This document shows, piece after piece, positions 46,547-55,640 of a stretch of DNA of 64,000 nt. Positions within the stretch are counted from its first letter, which is position 1. The number at the start of each line of letters is the position of its first letter. The DNA lies in contig JANNWG010000007.1 in the NCBI GenBank assembly GCA_031414695.1, forward strand, positions 1-64,000. The letters run 5' to 3'. This DNA is from UKL13-2 sp031414695. Its GTDB lineage: Bacteria > Pseudomonadota > Gammaproteobacteria > Burkholderiales > Usitatibacteraceae. The position numbers and the translations under genes are program-made. The notes under the pieces were generated by a model. It was not told the DNA's origin, made no database searches, and saw nothing but the letters and a program-made list of their open reading frames with translations.

Positions 46547-47116
46547 TTGCGCTTACACAAAACAAGCTTGCCTGGGTGTTTGTTCGTTGAGCCCACTTGG
46601 CACAAAGACGTACGCGGTTGTCTAGTCAAGGGCTTCCAAGCCTCGGTATTTGCCGAACTGGGGTTGAATAGCACATTTAATGAAAGCTACTATTCTGTAT
46701 CTAATAGGAATGTGCTTCGCGGAATGCATTTCCAGATGCCGCCCCATCAGCATGCAAAGATTGTGTCTTGCTTGTCAGGTGAGATATACGACGTCATCGT
46801 CGACCTACGTATTGGCTCACCTACCTTTTGCAAAACCGAGTCGTTCTACCTAAGTGGTGCGTCTCCAAATGCGATCTATATACCGTCAGGTTGTGCACAC
46901 GGCTTCTACACACTTAGCGCGGAGGCAATGATCCACTACTTGGTATCAACTGAATGGGACGCAACTGCAGATTTTGGAATCAATTGGGCTTCGGTTGACA
47001 CTCCTTGGCCACTAAGTAGGCAACCGATAGTTTCTGAAAGGGATCATTCATTCCCCGCCATCGCCGAATTCAGCTCCCCCTTTGTTTTTGAGCGAGAAAG
47101 CGAGATGAAGCGATGA
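46547..47116 (+). CDS. RmlC-like sugar-nucleotide epimerase
   Basis: 189 aa from TTG 46547 (GGAAAG upstream, 2 nt after the rfbH stop). RmlC cupin motifs: WHKDVRGCLVKGF, NESYYSVSNRNVLRGMHFQ (with the active-site His), and IYIPSGCAHGFYTLS. Position in the CDP-dideoxyhexose module suggests it acts on the CDP-4-keto-3,6-dideoxy sugar, like the epimerase that makes ascarylose, not on dTDP-rhamnose; no other rml gene is present. Confidence 0.82.
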   Translation: MRLHKTSLPGCLFVEPTWHKDVRGCLVKGFQASVFAELGLNSTFNESYYSVSNRNVLRGMHFQMPPHQHAKIVSCLSGEIYDVIVDLRIGSPTFCKTESFYLSGASPNAIYIPSGCAHGFYTLSAEAMIHYLVSTEWDATADFGINWASVDTPWPLSRQPIVSERDHSFPAIAEFSSPFVFERESEMKR

Positions 47117-48021
47117 AGGTAGCTATAACCGGTGCCGATGGTTTCGTGGGTGGATTTTTGGTGGCTCGATTGCGGGCGCTTGGCCATGAGGTAATCGGAA
47201 TCGGGCATAGGCAAGACTCTGAAGCCTATATCGATCTGTTGGAATTTTCAAACGCAGTTGCCTACACGGTTGACGGGGTCGACTTTGTTATTCATGCTGC
47301 GGCCTTCAACGAAACGCAATGCAACCACGCACCCGCACTTTCATACGCAATGAACGTAGCGGGCACTCGGCGAGTTGTTGATTTTTGTCTCAGAAACAAA
47401 ATTCCAAAAATTTTCTACCTCTCAACTTTTCACGTTTTTAGTGCCGCTGAAGGAGTACTTGATGAGCATTCCATACCGGTTGCATCATCTATATACGGTG
47501 ATTCGCACCTTGCCGCGGAAAAAGTTCTTGATTATGCAAGTAGGCATGAGGGACTCACAGCCACGTCGTTGCGTGCTGCGAATCTTTTTGGAATGCCACA
47601 CAACTTTACCCGCTTTAACCGATGGTCACTGGCGCCGTTTGACATGTGTCGTCAAGCAATAGCGAGCCGCTGCATCAAACTTCAATCGACGGGGCAACAA
47701 TACAGGTCATTTGTATCGCTGGATTTTCTGACAGAAGCTATTCTGAATGCGAATTCAGACAATGCGAGCGGTATACGGCATGTTGGCGGCGGGCTGCACT
47801 GCACAATCGAATCCTTAGCACAGCGTATCGCAGAAATTGCAAAGCGAACATTGGGAGAAAGGGTGACCGTTGTGCTTGGCTCAAAACAGAGTGCCTACGA
47901 TTTCCAAGCTTTTCAGTTCACCAGTCTTGACAATAAATATATTCAGCAAGAGGAAACTGCGGTGATAGCGTTCGATAACTTCGTGTCGCAGTTACTCTTG
48001 GCGTGCACAAATGACAAATAG
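47113..48021 (+). CDS. NAD(P)-dependent sugar epimerase/reductase
   Basis: A 302-aa extended SDR with ITGADGFVGGFLV at the N-terminus and FVIHAAAFNETQC (about 57-69). The expected YxxxK reads YGDSH, so the catalytic Lys is His; a Lys comes only later (AAEKVL). It overlaps both neighbours (ATGA with the epimerase; 11 nt with the acyltransferase). By context it is the C4 ketoreductase finishing the CDP-3,6-dideoxyhexose, but the altered motif makes that uncertain. Confidence 0.78.
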   Translation: MKVAITGADGFVGGFLVARLRALGHEVIGIGHRQDSEAYIDLLEFSNAVAYTVDGVDFVIHAAAFNETQCNHAPALSYAMNVAGTRRVVDFCLRNKIPKIFYLSTFHVFSAAEGVLDEHSIPVASSIYGDSHLAAEKVLDYASRHEGLTATSLRAANLFGMPHNFTRFNRWSLAPFDMCRQAIASRCIKLQSTGQQYRSFVSLDFLTEAILNANSDNASGIRHVGGGLHCTIESLAQRIAEIAKRTLGERVTVVLGSKQSAYDFQAFQFTSLDNKYIQQEETAVIAFDNFVSQLLLACTNDK

Positions 48022-48619
48022 CTTTCTCACACTTCGGTTCCGATTGCGCGCAAAGCTTGCGCAACTCTGGACAAAGTTGATTCTCGCAAACGAATTCCAC
48101 GAAATAGGCACCGGCTGCATAATTTTTGCACCGCGCCACCTATGGGGATGCCATATGATTGCCCTTGGCGCAAACGTAAAGATCGGGCCTTACTCTCGAA
48201 TTGAAGCGCATGGTGAGGCAAAGGCAAATGCCAAACTCCGGATTGGAACTGGATGTTCGATAGAACATGCTGTCCACATTTACTGCGCCGACAGCTTGTA
48301 TATTGGTAACGATTGCGTGATAGCGAGCGGGTGCATGATATCGGACAACAATCACTCGACGAATCCGCATGCCGGCCCCTATATTGCGCAGCCCCTTGTT
48401 GCAAAGCGAACAACCATTGGGAAGAACGTGTGGCTTGGTGAAAACGTAGCAGTTCTACAGGGATCAGATATTGGCGACTATTGCGTAATTGGAGCGAACA
48501 GTGTCGTAACTGGTGTAATACCACCGTTTTCGATGGCAGTGGGCGCTCCTGCGAAAGTTATTAAATTTTTTGACAAAGAAAATTGCATTTGGGTTCCAAC
48601 TTCAAATGGCGATAAATAA
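48011..48619 (+). CDS. Hexapeptide-repeat acyltransferase
   Basis: 202 aa with left-handed beta-helix repeats (LGANVKIGPYSRI, LRIGTGCSIEHAV, LYIGNDCVIASGC, IGKNVWLGENVAV, IGDYCVIGANSVV) and the acetyl-CoA-site feature DNNHSTNP. It is likely an O- or N-acetyltransferase decorating one of the sugars. It overlaps the gene on each side, so it is part of the same operon. The acceptor is unknown. Confidence 0.85.
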   Translation: MTNSFLTLRFRLRAKLAQLWTKLILANEFHEIGTGCIIFAPRHLWGCHMIALGANVKIGPYSRIEAHGEAKANAKLRIGTGCSIEHAVHIYCADSLYIGNDCVIASGCMISDNNHSTNPHAGPYIAQPLVAKRTTIGKNVWLGENVAVLQGSDIGDYCVIGANSVVTGVIPPFSMAVGAPAKVIKFFDKENCIWVPTSNGDK

Positions 48620-49907
48620 AATAATTTCTGGAACTGCGGCTGCTGTTGTCAATGTGGGAACAGAGGCAATTGTAGCAATAGTCCAAATATCCTTGCTGTG
48701 GGCATATTTGAAGCCCCCTACGGTCGGACTCTGGATGATATTCCTCCCAGCTGCCGGACTTTTTTTGGCAATTGGCGCGGCAGTAAGTCAAGCAGTAAGT
48801 CGTCAACAGGCAGCAATCTGTGCTAATTCCAATTTCCACGCAATGACGCTGCACTTCATGAGAACAACAAAAGTTGTCTTTCTTGTCGCTGCAGCTACGA
48901 ATATCTTTATTTCGCTTTTAATCCACCATCTTTACTTCTCGGCACGGATTGTTGCACTTCCAGAACATGAATTAGCCACATTCGCATGGGGCTTGCTAGT
49001 TTCAGGCTATTGCCTACGATTGCTGGGGTTGAGATATGTCGGCCATCTAAATGGGTATGGTGTTGTAGGCAAAGACAAGCTTCTACAAGCAATATGTGCA
49101 TTGCTCATCCTTTGTTGTACATACTTGTTTCTAATCTCTGGCTTGGGTCTGCTCGGGGCTGGACTAGCCCATTTAATTGGGGGAGCGGTCTTCTTTGCAG
49201 GTTCGTGGTGGTTGTTACGTAAAAAATTAGCCGGTAGCCGAGCTGTTCACGCGGTTGAAAATAAAGCAATTCGCCCAAGAGATTTGCTTCGCGAAGCTAG
49301 CGGATTTACACTAATGAGTGTTGTTGCATGGATGTTGACAAGCTCAGATGTTTTCATCGTGGAATACCTGTTTGGACTGGAAACGGTTTCTCGGTACGCC
49401 GCTCTCACAAAAATAGCGCTATTAATCGCCGCCCTATCCGTACTTGTTCCGCAAATGGCATTCCCCTTTATCGCCAAGGCTTGGACAGCACAAAATCACA
49501 GTGAGGCTCGTCGCCTCGTTCGATTTACAACGTTGGCTGGCCCAACAGTGGCGGTAGTCTGTTCGATCATGGCCCTTGCTATAGCGCCCTTTGTCATACC
49601 GATTTGGCTCCGCACCGAATCTGCGTACCTGGGTCCTGGCATTTTCTCAATGCAACTGCTATTTGCGTTGTTGTATTCAGTGCATGTGTCCCATGTCTCG
49701 GCTACTCTAGCAACTGGCGTGAACCCATTTGTAGTCGCTGCTGTGCTAAACGTAGGACTTTCCCTACCATTAGCGCTTGTGTTGGGACATATGTTTGGAA
49801 TGTTGGGCGTTCCTATTGGATACACATTGGGAACCCTTCCAGTTACAATTTTTGCAATTTACAGTACTCAAGCTCGTTTTTCTTTGCAAGCAGCACAAAG
49901 GTCATAA
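48606..49907 (+). CDS. wzx: Wzx-type oligosaccharide flippase
   Basis: 433 aa from ATG 48606 (MAINKIISGTAAAVVNVGTE), overlapping the acyltransferase by 14 nt; a TTG at 48570 only extends it into that gene. About 12-14 hydrophobic segments over the whole length, as in the MOP/polysaccharide exporter family. It moves the undecaprenyl-PP-linked repeat unit to the periplasmic face. It lies in front of a GT2 and the Wzy polymerase, the usual partners. Confidence 0.85.
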   Translation: MAINKIISGTAAAVVNVGTEAIVAIVQISLLWAYLKPPTVGLWMIFLPAAGLFLAIGAAVSQAVSRQQAAICANSNFHAMTLHFMRTTKVVFLVAAATNIFISLLIHHLYFSARIVALPEHELATFAWGLLVSGYCLRLLGLRYVGHLNGYGVVGKDKLLQAICALLILCCTYLFLISGLGLLGAGLAHLIGGAVFFAGSWWLLRKKLAGSRAVHAVENKAIRPRDLLREASGFTLMSVVAWMLTSSDVFIVEYLFGLETVSRYAALTKIALLIAALSVLVPQMAFPFIAKAWTAQNHSEARRLVRFTTLAGPTVAVVCSIMALAIAPFVIPIWLRTESAYLGPGIFSMQLLFALLYSVHVSHVSATLATGVNPFVVAAVLNVGLSLPLALVLGHMFGMLGVPIGYTLGTLPVTIFAIYSTQARFSLQAAQRS

Positions 49908-49911
49908 GTCG

Positions 49912-50874
49912 ATGTCTCCATTAGTTTCCGTCATCATTCCGACGAAGAATCGAAGAGTCTTCTTAGGCGGCGCGATCCAAAGTGCAATTGTCCAATCGCA
50001 TCAAAATTTGGAAATTATTGTGTCTGACAATTGGAGTCATGATGGTACTGACGAATTAGTTGCCAATTTCCTTGATAAGCGACTCAAGTTCGTCAGACCA
50101 TCACATCCACTTTCAATGACAGACAATTGGAACCATGCACTTTCGTATGCCACTGGAAAGTATTTTCTACTATTATCTGATGACGACGAACTTGCTCCCG
50201 ATGGCATTGCAGACCTAGTAGGTGCGCTCAATCCCCAGGCAAATGAAGCCTATGGCAACCATCTGGTCGTAATTGGCAAAGTAGGTGTCATCGGCGTGGC
50301 CGGCGAGTTACAAGGCTTCACAAAAGTCGGCAATCTTAGAGAGCCAGCTGCACAAACTGTAATCAGTTTTTTTCGGGGTTGGCGTTCGAACTATCCGTGT
50401 GGAAATCTACTGCATACTGAAACAGCGCGCTCATTCGGCGGCTACAACGGATTGCGATACGGGGTCGGCGCAGACGGTGCACTTTGGATGCAACTTGCTT
50501 TCGAATGCGGTACAGTTGCCCACACCGAAAGAGTGGTAGCAAGTTATAGATCACATATATTAAATACAACTTCGGCAACGACTATAGACGATTGGGTACG
50601 ATCGTCAATCTCGTTAAACCGGCTAGTTGAGGTTTGGTACAAGGACAAACTATTTACAAAATGTATGTTCCAGAGCGCAGGAAGGACTCACGCTGCTAGG
50701 CTAGTATGCGGACTTGCCTTGATTCGATCTACCAATATGCTTAGGCCGTTTAAGGCTCTGGGTGTCGCCGTATTGCCCCATAAAAAACACCTACTAAATA
50801 TTGAAGGCCTTTACTACTTGTCGCGCGCAATTGTTAGATTGCTTTGCACCGTGATAGTCTCGCCATTTCGGTAG
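49912..50874 (+). CDS. Family 2 glycosyltransferase
   Basis: 320 aa from ATG 49912 (MSPLVSVIIPTKNRR), 4 nt after wzx. GT-A fold: IPTKNR, NLEIIVSDNWSHDGT, and the metal-binding acidic motif LLLSDDDEL (about 90-98). The frame is open upstream, but that part overlaps wzx. It adds one sugar of the repeat unit on the cytoplasmic side. The donor sugar cannot be read from sequence. Confidence 0.88.
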   Translation: MSPLVSVIIPTKNRRVFLGGAIQSAIVQSHQNLEIIVSDNWSHDGTDELVANFLDKRLKFVRPSHPLSMTDNWNHALSYATGKYFLLLSDDDELAPDGIADLVGALNPQANEAYGNHLVVIGKVGVIGVAGELQGFTKVGNLREPAAQTVISFFRGWRSNYPCGNLLHTETARSFGGYNGLRYGVGADGALWMQLAFECGTVAHTERVVASYRSHILNTTSATTIDDWVRSSISLNRLVEVWYKDKLFTKCMFQSAGRTHAARLVCGLALIRSTNMLRPFKALGVAVLPHKKHLLNIEGLYYLSRAIVRLLCTVIVSPFR

Positions 50875-51005
50875 AATGAAAATGCAACCTCGAAATAATC
50901 GCGAATGGGTTGATTACACTAATCTAGAAATGCTTTGGCTCTCGCTATACATGTACTTTAAAGCCTGCTGCTATAGCCGCGGCACAAAAATAAATTAACG
51001 TTCCT

Positions 51006-52460
51006 ATGCAAATGCTCCCAAGCTTATTACCCAATAGTAAGAAATCAATTTTCGCCCCGCTCGTTTCCGTCGGCGTTATTCTGTCTTTGCTGGCCGCCTT
51101 CGTTTTCGAGTTATATCTTGCCTTCACGACCGCCATGTTTCTAATTATCGCAATCACCGCAATGACAAGCGTAGATAGAAAATATGTTCCTTTTTCGTGG
51201 CAGTTTGGCATCCCCGCATTTTATATGCTCATGTTTGTCATTTTGCCATTGGCAAATCGCGTGTCCGGTACCTTACCCGCGGTCGTTTCGGATAGCGAAA
51301 TAGCAGACGCAATGTTGGTACTTACGGTCGGGATTGCAGCATTTTGGGGTGGTTCAAAGTTTTTTTTAAACCTTAGAAGTGACACCTACCATTTAGGCAT
51401 GACAAGCATAAGGGAACTTGACATCTTATCAAAAAGTTGGGCACTCGGTTCCTTGCTTGTCATGGGCGGCCTATCCATGATTTGGAGCTATTTTTTTGGC
51501 TACTATGGCCTTTTAGTCACATCCGCAAATGACCTCTCAAAGGGTGCAGGCCTAGCAGCCACCCTTGCATTTTTTGTAATGATTGCGCATTCGATTACTT
51601 GGACAATATTCCTCGAAACGAGGCGACGCACGTTTCTTATACTTGGGATATTTTCAATTTTGATCATGGCAGGGTCAGGAATCATATCCAATTCAAAAAC
51701 TCAACTTATGCTTCCTTTCTTTCTGACTGGCATAAGTGTCTGGGGGGTAACTGGAAAATTCCCTACTCGACTAATTTTGGCAAGTTTAGTCATTTATATT
51801 TTTGTGGCATATCCAGTTGTTACTGCGCTTCGCGGTGGGGTGCTGGCATCATACGACGATTCGAGCCGCAAAGAACTTGCAGAACTCATCTGGGAATTTG
51901 TAAGCGCGGGGGAATGGACAAATTTTGCAAATGAAACCTCAGCCACTCAATCTCTTGACCGGGGGCTGTTGCCGTACTTCACTCAAATAGTTGCGCAAGC
52001 TGGTAACAATGTAGAATATTTTTATGGCGAAACATTCAAAAGTGCCTTGGAAATTTTCGTTCCTAGATTTTTGTACCCCGATAAACCCGATATGAACATT
52101 GGCAATTGGACTGCACAAGCCTTTGGTGTGCTCCTACCTTACGACACCGTCACAAACCTTTCGCCTACGTATATCGGTGAGTTCTATATGAATTTTGGAC
52201 TAATTGGCGTGATTGTTGGTATGTTTTTGATAGGCATAACTGCAGTACTAGTGGACCGACATGTGATCGTTTCACGCCGAAGCTGGACAATGCCAATAAT
52301 GATTTTCGCTATCCTTTGGCAGGAGTCTGTAATTGGTCATACTTTGTTGCCATTTATTAAGAACATCCTGCTATTGGTACCTGTTATTTTCATTTTTAAT
52401 TCGATCGCTAGCTTAAAACGTTACAAAGAAGTGCCGCAAGTTTTGCGAGGGAATGCCTAG
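51006..52460 (+). CDS. wzy: O-antigen/EPS repeat-unit polymerase (Wzy)
   Basis: A 484-aa membrane protein with about 12 hydrophobic segments and one larger loop (about residues 270-400, with LDRGLLPYFTQ, PRFLYPDKPD and LSPTYIGEFYMNFGLIG). The last motif is typical of the Wzy 'oligosaccharide repeat unit polymerase' group. It joins flipped repeat units into polymer in the periplasm. A 131-base gap separates it from the GT2; the next gene starts close to its stop. Confidence 0.82.
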   Translation: MQMLPSLLPNSKKSIFAPLVSVGVILSLLAAFVFELYLAFTTAMFLIIAITAMTSVDRKYVPFSWQFGIPAFYMLMFVILPLANRVSGTLPAVVSDSEIADAMLVLTVGIAAFWGGSKFFLNLRSDTYHLGMTSIRELDILSKSWALGSLLVMGGLSMIWSYFFGYYGLLVTSANDLSKGAGLAATLAFFVMIAHSITWTIFLETRRRTFLILGIFSILIMAGSGIISNSKTQLMLPFFLTGISVWGVTGKFPTRLILASLVIYIFVAYPVVTALRGGVLASYDDSSRKELAELIWEFVSAGEWTNFANETSATQSLDRGLLPYFTQIVAQAGNNVEYFYGETFKSALEIFVPRFLYPDKPDMNIGNWTAQAFGVLLPYDTVTNLSPTYIGEFYMNFGLIGVIVGMFLIGITAVLVDRHVIVSRRSWTMPIMIFAILWQESVIGHTLLPFIKNILLLVPVIFIFNSIASLKRYKEVPQVLRGNA

Positions 52461-52473
52461 GAAGAGGCTATAT

Positions 52474-53301
52474 ATGAACTTACTAAATAAACTCCGTGGC
52501 TTTATGGCTGTGATTCGATTTGAAAATAGATTTCAGCTAGTTTTTAGCCGACTGTTTTTTCAATCTCCAATTGACGTCTACCGTTTCCAAGGCCTCGACA
52601 TTCTAGTAGATCATAGCGGAGGCGACGCGAACGGCATACGTGCCTGTCTCACTACCAACATGTACAGAAGTTATGTTCAGCAAATGAAGCTGCCGAAATC
52701 AGGAGCAATTGTTGTCGATATTGGCGCAAATGCTGGCGGCTGCTCGCTATTGCTACTATCGGAAGGAGTTGTTCCTGCCACCATAGCTGCGGTAGAACTT
52801 AATCCCAGCACCTGCCATAGACTTACTTTTAATCTGATGCGAAATTTTCCAACGACAATCGTTACAGTAGTAAATGCTGGGATATCGGGAAACCGTGGTG
52901 AAGCCGTGTTGCAATTGGGCGCCGGCGGATCAGGCGACTCCCTCTTTGGGAACACAACAGCACTTACCGAGGGTAATCAGGTTTGTGTAAAGCTATTGAC
53001 GTACGATGACTTGATCGAGAGGCATATCGGCGATCGTCATGTTGATCTCTGCAAAATGGACATTGAGGGCTCAGAGTGGGATATTTTCTTTAGCACACAC
53101 TGCGCACGAATTATTCAGTGCAAGAATATTTTGATGGAGGTCCATCCCAGGACAGGGCATGCACTTAGCGAGATTTTAACAAAGATAGAGTCATATGGTT
53201 TCTCGTTGCAGCCACAATTGAAAATTGATGACGTTTATTGGTTCAAACGAGTTTCAACTGCAAATTTACAGACTGAAATTAGAATGGTTGCGGCGCATTA
53301 A
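52474..53301 (+). CDS. FkbM-family methyltransferase
   Basis: 275 aa from ATG 52474 (AGGAAGAGG six to eight bases upstream); ATG 52453 would overlap the wzy stop and is less likely. FkbM domain: VVDIGANAGGCSLLLLSEG (SAM site, about 75-95), IAAVELNPSTC, and KMDIEGSEWDI (about 190-200). It probably O-methylates a sugar of the repeat unit or the chain end. It is followed by a 228-base gap. Confidence 0.88.
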   Translation: MNLLNKLRGFMAVIRFENRFQLVFSRLFFQSPIDVYRFQGLDILVDHSGGDANGIRACLTTNMYRSYVQQMKLPKSGAIVVDIGANAGGCSLLLLSEGVVPATIAAVELNPSTCHRLTFNLMRNFPTTIVTVVNAGISGNRGEAVLQLGAGGSGDSLFGNTTALTEGNQVCVKLLTYDDLIERHIGDRHVDLCKMDIEGSEWDIFFSTHCARIIQCKNILMEVHPRTGHALSEILTKIESYGFSLQPQLKIDDVYWFKRVSTANLQTEIRMVAAH

Positions 53302-53529
53302 GCAACCCGAGAAATGCAGTGCTTTTCAACGACAAACTTTCGTGAAATGGCATCCTTTGATTGCATTTGAGAAATTAACCAATCTAGCGGAGATCACGGT
53401 AACAAGTTATCAGGCTCGACATGTACATATTGCCGCTCTTATTATTTGACCCGCTTGCTAGCGGGACGCTCGCACACTCACATAATTCACTCCTCCTATA
53501 ATTCACTAATTTTTAGGTAGCCCCACTCT
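53302..53529. other. Intergenic gap in the biosynthesis operon
   Basis: Contains a short hairpin CCCGC-TTGCTA-GCGGG (53451-53466) without a T run and ends with AGGTAG before the TTG start of the next gene. No gene remnant is recognised. Confidence 0.45.
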
Positions 53530-54780
53530 TTGGACTCACATACAAACCAGATCGCTAACAAAAACCAACTTAACGTTTTGGTATTTTTACATCACTATTT
53601 TCCTGGATACAAATCCGGGGGACCAGTCCGCAGTCTTTCAAACTTAATCGACGAACTAGGTGATCAGGTCAATTTTCTTGTTCTTACTCAAGACCGCGAC
53701 CTTGGCGATAGTACGCCTTACCCAAAAATAAAAGTCGACGATTGGGTCACGGTTGGCAAGGCAAAAGTTTACTATTCCAGCTCCAACTCCTTTTTGACAC
53801 AGCTCAAGATTCTCCGAAATGTGAACGCAGATCTAATATATCTGAATAGCTTTTTCGATAAGAGCTATACAATCCAGCCTCTTCTAGCGCGCTACCTGCG
53901 CCTAATCCCGAATTGTCCGGTCATACTAGCTCCTAGAGGTGAATTCTCTCCGAATGCGCTACGGCTAAAGTGGTGGAAAAAGAATGCCTACCTGAGACTT
54001 GCAAAGGCCACTAAGCTCGTCGCCGGCATTACATGGCATGCATCTAGCCAACTTGAGGCCGACGACATTGCTCGTGAATTTACGGACGTGAGCAATAGAA
54101 TTGCGATTGCTGGTGTCGTTGCAAAATCGCATCACGAAGCCAAGGATTCAACGCGGATTATGATTCATACGCAGCGCGCGCCAGGCGCGCCTCTACGGTT
54201 GCTATTTGTCTCCCGGATTAGTCCTATGAAAAATCTGGCTTTTGCACTACGAGTACTGGCAAGTGTGAAGGCTTCCGTTGAATTTGATATCGTAGGACCA
54301 ATTGGTGACGAAGCATACTGGCGCCAATGCCAACTATTGATTTCGCAACTTCCATCAAATGTCTCAGCTCGGTATCAAGGACCTATTTCACCTTCGTTGG
54401 TTGGTTCAACAATGTCTTCGCATGACTTATTCTTTTTTCCAACTCTTGGAGAAAATTTTGGTCATGTGATTGCTGAAGCACTGCTTGCTGGCACGCCGGC
54501 TTTAATCGCGACGACAACGCCGTGGCGCAGCCTCGAGGACTCTGGCGCGGGTTGGGATATACCGCTCGACGCAAAGGACGCCTTTGTAACGCGAATTGAT
54601 GAGTGCTTTAACATGCCACCAGATAAATATCTGGCGCTGAGGGAAAGCACGCTCGCTTTCGCAAAATTGCGTCTTTCCGATCCCAAGACATCGGAAGAAA
54701 CGCTTCAGATGTTTAGGAATGCTGTTGCTGTTGCAATCGGAACCATGCAAAGCAACCAGCATCGGCAACAGTCAGACTAA
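53530..54780 (+). CDS. Family 4 glycosyltransferase
   Basis: 416 aa from a TTG start. GT-B fold: LVFLHHYFPGYKSGGPVRS (glycine-rich acceptor loop) at the N-terminus; LLFVSRISPMKNLAFALRVL (about 230-250); EX7E-type motif PTLGENFGHVIAEALLAGTP (about 305-325). It is a retaining transferase building the repeat unit. Sugar specificity is unknown. Confidence 0.88.
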   Translation: MDSHTNQIANKNQLNVLVFLHHYFPGYKSGGPVRSLSNLIDELGDQVNFLVLTQDRDLGDSTPYPKIKVDDWVTVGKAKVYYSSSNSFLTQLKILRNVNADLIYLNSFFDKSYTIQPLLARYLRLIPNCPVILAPRGEFSPNALRLKWWKKNAYLRLAKATKLVAGITWHASSQLEADDIAREFTDVSNRIAIAGVVAKSHHEAKDSTRIMIHTQRAPGAPLRLLFVSRISPMKNLAFALRVLASVKASVEFDIVGPIGDEAYWRQCQLLISQLPSNVSARYQGPISPSLVGSTMSSHDLFFFPTLGENFGHVIAEALLAGTPALIATTTPWRSLEDSGAGWDIPLDAKDAFVTRIDECFNMPPDKYLALRESTLAFAKLRLSDPKTSEETLQMFRNAVAVAIGTMQSNQHRQQSD

Positions 54781-54839
54781 CTACATGCCACTCGATGCGT
54801 CATTAGATTGAAGCGATCGGCGGCAATCACCTCCAGATT

Positions 54840-55571
54840 ATGAAAAAACCATATCTTCCAGCTAACAAAATGCTCAGTCAATTTTCCATGCTTGATGGCA
54901 CAATTGAATTCTACGGCAGGGTTCGGTCCGTTTTGAGTCGCGAGTCTATCGTCGTAGACTTTGGGGCTGGGCGTGCGGCGTGGTACGCCGACGGTGATTG
55001 GACCTATACAAAAACCGTCCGCAACCTGAAGCCAGACGTCGCGCGCTTGATTGCATGCGATATCAATACCGCGGTACTGGAGAACTTAGCTAGCCACCAA
55101 AACCTCGTAATGTGTGAGGGAATAATTCCTCTCTCCGACGATAGCGTCGATGTACTCATTGCAGACTATGTACTTGAACACGTCGGAAACCCTGCTGCGT
55201 TTTTTTGCGAGGTCGACCGAGTGCTAAAGCCAGGCGGTTACTTTTGCGCAAGGACACCACATACACTCAACTACGTCGCGTTGGCAGCCCGCCTAGTAAA
55301 AAATTCGCGCCACGCTGCAGTCATTAAGCGACTTCAGCCGGGACGAAAAGAAATCGATGTTTTTCCCACAGCATACAAACTAAATACGATGCGCGCAGTG
55401 AGGGCACTGTGGCGCAAGCAAGAGTGGGAAGACTTCTCATACCTCTATACAAGTGAGCCTCAATACTATTTCGGGTCAAAAGTGATGTACGGTTTTATGT
55501 CGCTTATACATACTTTCTTACCTAGTGCAGTCACTGGAAACCTGTTCATTTTTCTGCGGAAAAAAAAATGA
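54840..55571 (+). CDS. Class I SAM-dependent methyltransferase
   Basis: 243 aa. SAM motif I VVDFGAGRAAWYADGDWT (about 38-55), motif II ACDINTAVLENL, and DVLIADYVLEHVGNPAAFF with VLKPGGYFCARTPH, a methyltransferase-11 layout. It could methylate a sugar or cap the chain. It is the second methyltransferase in the cluster, next to the first GT4. The target is not identifiable. Confidence 0.85.
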   Translation: MKKPYLPANKMLSQFSMLDGTIEFYGRVRSVLSRESIVVDFGAGRAAWYADGDWTYTKTVRNLKPDVARLIACDINTAVLENLASHQNLVMCEGIIPLSDDSVDVLIADYVLEHVGNPAAFFCEVDRVLKPGGYFCARTPHTLNYVALAARLVKNSRHAAVIKRLQPGRKEIDVFPTAYKLNTMRAVRALWRKQEWEDFSYLYTSEPQYYFGSKVMYGFMSLIHTFLPSAVTGNLFIFLRKKK

Positions 55572-55640
55572 AACGACAGGCTGGAACTTGCAGCGTATTC
55601 CGATCACTGTCATCTTTCCGCACCACGGAGTAGGCCAAAC

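Noticed and set aside
53225..53449. 74-codon frame after the FkbM methyltransferase
   Set aside because: Mostly overlaps the end of the methyltransferase gene in another frame and has no domain.
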